From NCBI GenBank assembly GCA_964650485.1, contig CAZYTX010000019.1, positions 1 to 63,120 on the forward strand: a stretch of DNA of 63,120 nucleotides, read 5' to 3'. The first letter of the stretch is position 1. Each line of letters starts with the position of its first letter. This DNA is from CAZYTX01 sp964650485 (GTDB lineage Bacteria; RBG-13-61-14; DATKZS01). The position numbers and the translations under genes are program-made. Below, one piece after another: positions 60,126 through 63,120 of the stretch. A model generated the notes under the pieces. It was not told the origin of the DNA. It made no database searches and saw only the letters and a program-made list of their open reading frames with translations.

Positions 60126-60887
60126 ATGCTCTACACCGTATACATGTGGTTGCTGATAGTGGCCGCGGTCCTTTGCTTCGGGGCCCTGCTCGCCCTGTCC
60201 CTGCCTTTTGCCAGGAGCGGGCCGGTATACAGCCTTATCACCAGGGCGTGGGCAAGGACCATCGTAAGGGGCAGCGGAGTGAAGCTCGAGGTGAAGGGCA
60301 AAGACAAGGTGGACGTGAACTCCCCCTACATCTACATGTCAAACCACCAGAGCTACTTTGACGTTATATCCCAGGTCGGGTACCTGCCTCACCCGGTCAG
60401 GTTCGTGGCCAAGAAGGAGCTTGCATACCTGCCGCTGTTCGGCCAGCTCATGTGGGCCACCGGACACCCCATTGTCAACAGGGGAAACAAGAAAAGCGCC
60501 AAGGCCTCCATGCAAAAGGCCGCGGACAAGATCAGCAGGGGCACCTCCATACTGGTGTACCCGGAGGGCACCCGCAGCCCGGACCACAGGCTGGGCCCGT
60601 TCAAAAAAGGGGGCTTCATGCTGGCCATACAGTCGGGAGTCCCCATCCTGCCGGTAAGCGTATCGGGCACACATCCCATGATGCCCAAAGGGGGGTACAG
60701 CTTTACCCGCAGCAACGTGACCATGGTGTTCGGGGACCCCGTCCGTACAGAGGGACTTTCCCAGGATGACATGGAGGAACTCATGGACCGCACCCGGGCG
60801 GCCATAATCGAAAACTTCCCGGAAGACTCGCCCGAGCGTGAGGCTAACAGGGAGGACCCGGTGCTCGGACGGGCGGGGTCTAAATGA
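60126..60887 (+). CDS. plsC: 1-acyl-sn-glycerol-3-phosphate acyltransferase
   Basis: This 253-residue membrane protein of the LPLAT family has an N-terminal membrane helix (LYTVYMWLLIVAAVLCFGAL), the catalytic NHQSYFD (HX4D) motif near residue 77, the glycerol-phosphate motif VYPEGTRS near 150 and a later PVSVSG block. It acylates lysophosphatidate to phosphatidate in phospholipid synthesis. It is monocistronic. Confidence 0.92.
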   Translation: MLYTVYMWLLIVAAVLCFGALLALSLPFARSGPVYSLITRAWARTIVRGSGVKLEVKGKDKVDVNSPYIYMSNHQSYFDVISQVGYLPHPVRFVAKKELAYLPLFGQLMWATGHPIVNRGNKKSAKASMQKAADKISRGTSILVYPEGTRSPDHRLGPFKKGGFMLAIQSGVPILPVSVSGTHPMMPKGGYSFTRSNVTMVFGDPVRTEGLSQDDMEELMDRTRAAIIENFPEDSPEREANREDPVLGRAGSK

Positions 60888-60908
60888 GTATTCAGCCGGC
60901 CGCAGCCC

Positions 60909-61452
60909 TTACTCCCATTTCACCAGTATCTCGCATCCTTCGTCCGTAAGCTCCAGGTTTGCGGTCACGTTCTTGCCGCCCGCTTCCAGGGCTATTTCCT
61001 CGTACATCCCGCACAACTGGTTGAACTAGGCCGGGGCAACCTCGGAGCCGCGCTCGCCCGGCGGGTCTATAATTTCCATCTTTACCCAGCCCGGTCCCTT
61101 TTCCTTGATCCGGCTTTCCCCCGCGTCCATGAAGGTCCTGCGCAGGTTAGCAAGCCGCTCCAGGCTCGCAGCGGGATCGCCCTGCATGGCTATGCTCTTG
61201 TACACCTGCAACACTCCCTTGGCCATGTTCCTGCCGAAGGCCCGGACCGTGTCCATGTTGGAACCAGCTATCTCCTTGAACACGGCAAAGCCTATGCGCT
61301 GAAACGTGCCGTAAGGGTACCAGACCGAGGGCAGGACCTGTCCGTTTATGATCTCCCAAGTCCTCTTTTTCAAGGCACTTGTCCCAGTTCCTTTCCTCGT
61401 TGGCCCTGACCAGCTTGATATAGTCCAGAAGCATGGTCCCCTTTACTCTCAT
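60909..61452 (-). pseudogene. Decayed paralogue of the 6512-7093 gene
   Basis: Translation from the ATG at 61452 (behind AAGGAG) begins MRVKGTMLLDYIKLVRANEERNWDKCLEKED. It then needs the removal of one base (one A of 61358-61359, plus strand) to continue DWEIINGQVLPSVWYPY, which matches the paralogue. A TAG stop at 61026-61028 interrupts it again, after which FNQLCGMYEEIALEAGGKN to the TAA at 60909 matches the paralogue C-terminus. The span of 544 bases is one over a multiple of three. Two independent lesions argue for a pseudogene. Confidence 0.8.
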
Positions 61453-61626
61453 TTCAACAACTCCTTGTTCCTCGCTGCAATGCAAATTTGTATGGATGAA
61501 GATTATCCGCGAGGAAGTGCTTTTGTCAAATCACCAGAAAGCCGACTTAATAGCAAGTTGACAAGATAGTCCCGCCGGGCATAGATTATAGGGAAGAGAT
61601 ACTAATAAACAGGGACAAGGAGATAG

Positions 61627-61977
61627 ATGATGGCCGCGGACTGCATCTTCTGCAAGATAGTGAGCGGGGAGGTAAACTCCGACAAGGTGTACGAGGACGA
61701 GCAGGTGGTTGCTTTCAACGACCTGAACCCCGTAGCCCCGCACCACGTGCTGATAATCCCCAGGGAGCACATAGCCTCCCTGGATGAGCTCGAAGAAAAG
61801 GACCAGGGCGTGATCGGGCGCCTGTTCCTGGTGGCCTCCGGGCTGGCCCGGGACTTAGGAGTAAGCAAGTCAGGGTACAGGTGCGTTATAAACACGAACA
61901 GGGATGCGGGCCAGGCGGTGTTCCACGTACACCTGCATCTTTTGGGCGGCAGGCAGATGGACTGGCCCCCCGGATGA
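61627..61977 (+). CDS. HIT family nucleotide hydrolase
   Basis: This 116-residue protein has the HIT signature HVHLHLLGGRQM near residue 98, the N-terminal CIFCKIVSGEVNSDKVYEDE zinc and fold start, and PVAPHHVLIIPREHIASL. It hydrolyses adenosine-linked phosphoramidates or dinucleoside polyphosphates. An AAGGAG site precedes two adjacent ATGs (61627 and 61630); either may start. It is typical in length. Confidence 0.92.
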   Translation: MMAADCIFCKIVSGEVNSDKVYEDEQVVAFNDLNPVAPHHVLIIPREHIASLDELEEKDQGVIGRLFLVASGLARDLGVSKSGYRCVINTNRDAGQAVFHVHLHLLGGRQMDWPPG

Positions 61978-62028
61978 GCGCGGACCAGCTAAATTCACGA
62001 AACTATTACCGACAAGAGGAGTGCATGA

Positions 62029-62856
62029 ATGCAGGAGACTGAACCGGAAAGCAGATTGGCGGTGTTCATTGACTTCGAGAACCTGGCCCTCGGCTTCAAG
62101 AAGTCAAAGCAGAGGTTCGACATGGCCAGGGTGCTCGCGCGCCTGGTGGAGAAGGGAAAGATCATAGTCAAGAGGGCTTATGCCGACTGGGTGGCCTACT
62201 CGGACTACAAGAAGGAGCTGCACGAGGTTGCCATCGAGCTCATCGAGATACCCAGGAGGGAGCGGACCGGCAAGAACTCCGCGGACATCAGGCTGGTGGT
62301 GGACGCCATGGACCTGGCTTATGCCAAGGCCCACATTGACACCTTCGTGATCGTGTCCGGGGACTCCGACTTCTCGCCCCTTGTGAGCAAGCTCAAGGAG
62401 AACGGCAAGTACGTGATCGGCATGGGCATGAGGAGCTCGACATCGGAGCTTCTCCGCGACAACTGCGACGAGTTCATCTACTACGAGGACCTGCGGGGCG
62501 CATCCACAGAGGCGGCCATGGCCAAGCTGCCCACGGACAAGAAGAAGGTGTTCCAGCTCCTGCTGGACTCGGTGGCGGCGCTGATCCGCGAGAACAAGCC
62601 GGTTATCTACGCATCCATGGTAAAGGACACCATGAAGAGGAAGGACCCCAGCTTTGACGAGTCATACTACGGATACAGGATGTTTACCGAGCTCTTGGAG
62701 GACGGCGAGAACCAGGGACTCATCATGCTATACAGGGACGCGCGCTCGGGCACCTACGTGGTCTCCGGACTGGGAGAGCTGGTCGGGCCGGAGGAAAAGC
62801 CAAAGAAGAAGGCCGCGCGAAGGCCCAGGAGAAGAGGCACAACCGGCTCGATCTGA
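62029..62856 (+). CDS. NYN domain protein (LabA/DUF88 type) with C-terminal OST-HTH-like domain
   Basis: This 275-residue protein has a PIN-like NYN domain at residues 10-165: FIDFENLALGFKK, VDAMDLAYAKAHIDTFVIVSGDSDFSPLV (two of the acidic metal sites), and ELLRDNCDEFIYYEDL. The C-terminal 80 residues (VFQLLLDSVAALIRENKPVIYASMVKDTMKRKDP) match the OST-HTH/LOTUS kind of RNA-binding domain, and the tail is very basic. A nuclease acting on RNA is the likely role. The start has an upstream AAGAGGAG. Confidence 0.88.
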   Translation: MQETEPESRLAVFIDFENLALGFKKSKQRFDMARVLARLVEKGKIIVKRAYADWVAYSDYKKELHEVAIELIEIPRRERTGKNSADIRLVVDAMDLAYAKAHIDTFVIVSGDSDFSPLVSKLKENGKYVIGMGMRSSTSELLRDNCDEFIYYEDLRGASTEAAMAKLPTDKKKVFQLLLDSVAALIRENKPVIYASMVKDTMKRKDPSFDESYYGYRMFTELLEDGENQGLIMLYRDARSGTYVVSGLGELVGPEEKPKKKAARRPRRRGTTGSI

Positions 62857-62869
62857 TATTACCGTGGAC

Positions 62870-63120
62870 CTATGCCCTGCGGCCGCGTCTCTTCTTTGCC
62901 CGCACCCGCTTGCGGTGCTGGATGGGGGAGGCGCCATTCACCTTCCTGAACTCCCGGCAGAAGTAGGGTATGGAGAAAAAGCCGCTCTGTTCGGCCACCC
63001 GCGACAAGCGCAGGTCCGTGTGCTCGAGCAGGTAGCAGGCCCTGTCCATCCTGAGGCTCCGAAGATATGTGACCGGGCTCACCTGGAAGCGGCCCTTGAA
63101 CTTGCGGCAGAAATAGCTAG
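62870..63120 (-). CDS. AraC-family transcriptional regulator, 3' end only (truncated by the window edge)
   Basis: Only the C-terminal part is present; the gene extends beyond the window. The two helix-turn-helix units are visible: SYFCRKFKGRFQVSPVTYL (first) and RLSRVAEQSGFFSIPYFCREF (second), then GASPIQHRKRVRAKKR. The GTG used by short-frame callers is inside the protein and is not a true start. The gene is convergent with the NYN gene. Confidence 0.9.
   Translation of the reverse strand, partial: SYFCRKFKGRFQVSPVTYLRSLRMDRACYLLEHTDLRLSRVAEQSGFFSIPYFCREFRKVNGASPIQHRKRVRAKKRRGRRA

Noticed and set aside
61026..61028. Pyrrolysine or readthrough at the in-frame TAG of the 61-kb pseudogene
   Set aside because: A separate frameshift lies upstream in the same gene, and the paralogue has an ordinary residue (Phe) at that site, so decay is the simpler reading.

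Overview
The window is GC-rich, gene-dense bacterial chromosome (about 63 kb) from a Gram-negative organism. An outer membrane is implied by an ExbB/ExbD-type proton channel pair, a PlsC acyltransferase, a lipoprotein and Tat or Sec exported enzymes. The gene mix is a tig-clpP-clpX-lon operon, an MJ0042 zinc-ribbon/DUF3426 protein, a CcsB-type cytochrome c assembly protein, a non-pyrrolysine MttB homologue, a NifS/NifU-like pair and a Tat-exported ferredoxin. This, with frequent AGG and ATA codons, fits an anaerobic or facultative Desulfobacterota (deltaproteobacterial) type lineage. That placement is an inference; no rRNA gene is present.

Layout: 0.1-5.7 kb holds mogA and a tight trpD-trpC-trpF-trpB operon, with a zinc-ribbon methyltransferase where trpA would often be. 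5.7-12.5 kb is accessory: a CPBP-like membrane protein and a paralogous protein of unknown function, an MFS transporter, a hicAB toxin-antitoxin pair, an SDR enzyme, a Mth938-like protein, an M20 peptidase, a GNAT acetyltransferase and an orphan HicB. 12.5-19.6 kb has a GGR-like flavoprotein, a Tat-exported GH51 arabinofuranosidase next to a B12-binding radical SAM protein, and two proteins of a probable regulatory or structural type. 19.7-25.6 kb is the protein quality-control operon tig-clpP-clpX-lon, with tRNA-Leu(UAG) just upstream. 25.7-30.1 kb has the unusual NifS-like/NifU-like pair, a nucleotide-sugar epimerase, malate dehydrogenase and a YkvA protein. 30.1-36.6 kb has an ORF-poor stretch with a long hairpin, a nucleotide-sugar dehydrogenase, the MttB homologue, CcsB and ExbBD. 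36.7-42.3 kb carries the chaperone genes dnaK-hsp20 on one strand and xre-ykgJ-dnaJ-grpE on the other, separated by a degenerate insertion element. 42.4-48.8 kb holds a broken MNT/HEPN pair followed by a probable operon of histidine kinase, response regulator, GT-C type glycosyltransferase and DUF2961 protein. 48.8-53.7 kb is polA-ROK-nagA. 53.7-63.1 kb contains a CocE/NonD lipoprotein hydrolase, a Tat ferredoxin with an unknown Cys-rich partner, DUF1287, ssb with an M14 carboxypeptidase, plsC, a decayed paralogue of the 6.5-kb gene, a HIT protein, a NYN-domain protein and the 3' end of an AraC regulator.

The most unusual observations are these. (1) A NifS-like protein has lost the PLP-binding lysine while keeping the loop cysteine, and it is paired with an IscU-like scaffold that carries an added C-terminal zinc ribbon. 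(2) A two-component system has a Rossmann-type domain at the kinase N-terminus and a GcvH-like domain, apparently without a lipoyl lysine, at the response regulator C-terminus. (3) A Tat ferredoxin sits with a Cys-containing partner of unknown function. (4) Several decayed elements are present: a 324-bp IS remnant with perfect 20-bp inverted repeats, a frameshifted MNT/HEPN pair ending in dispersed repeats, and a paralogue with two lesions.
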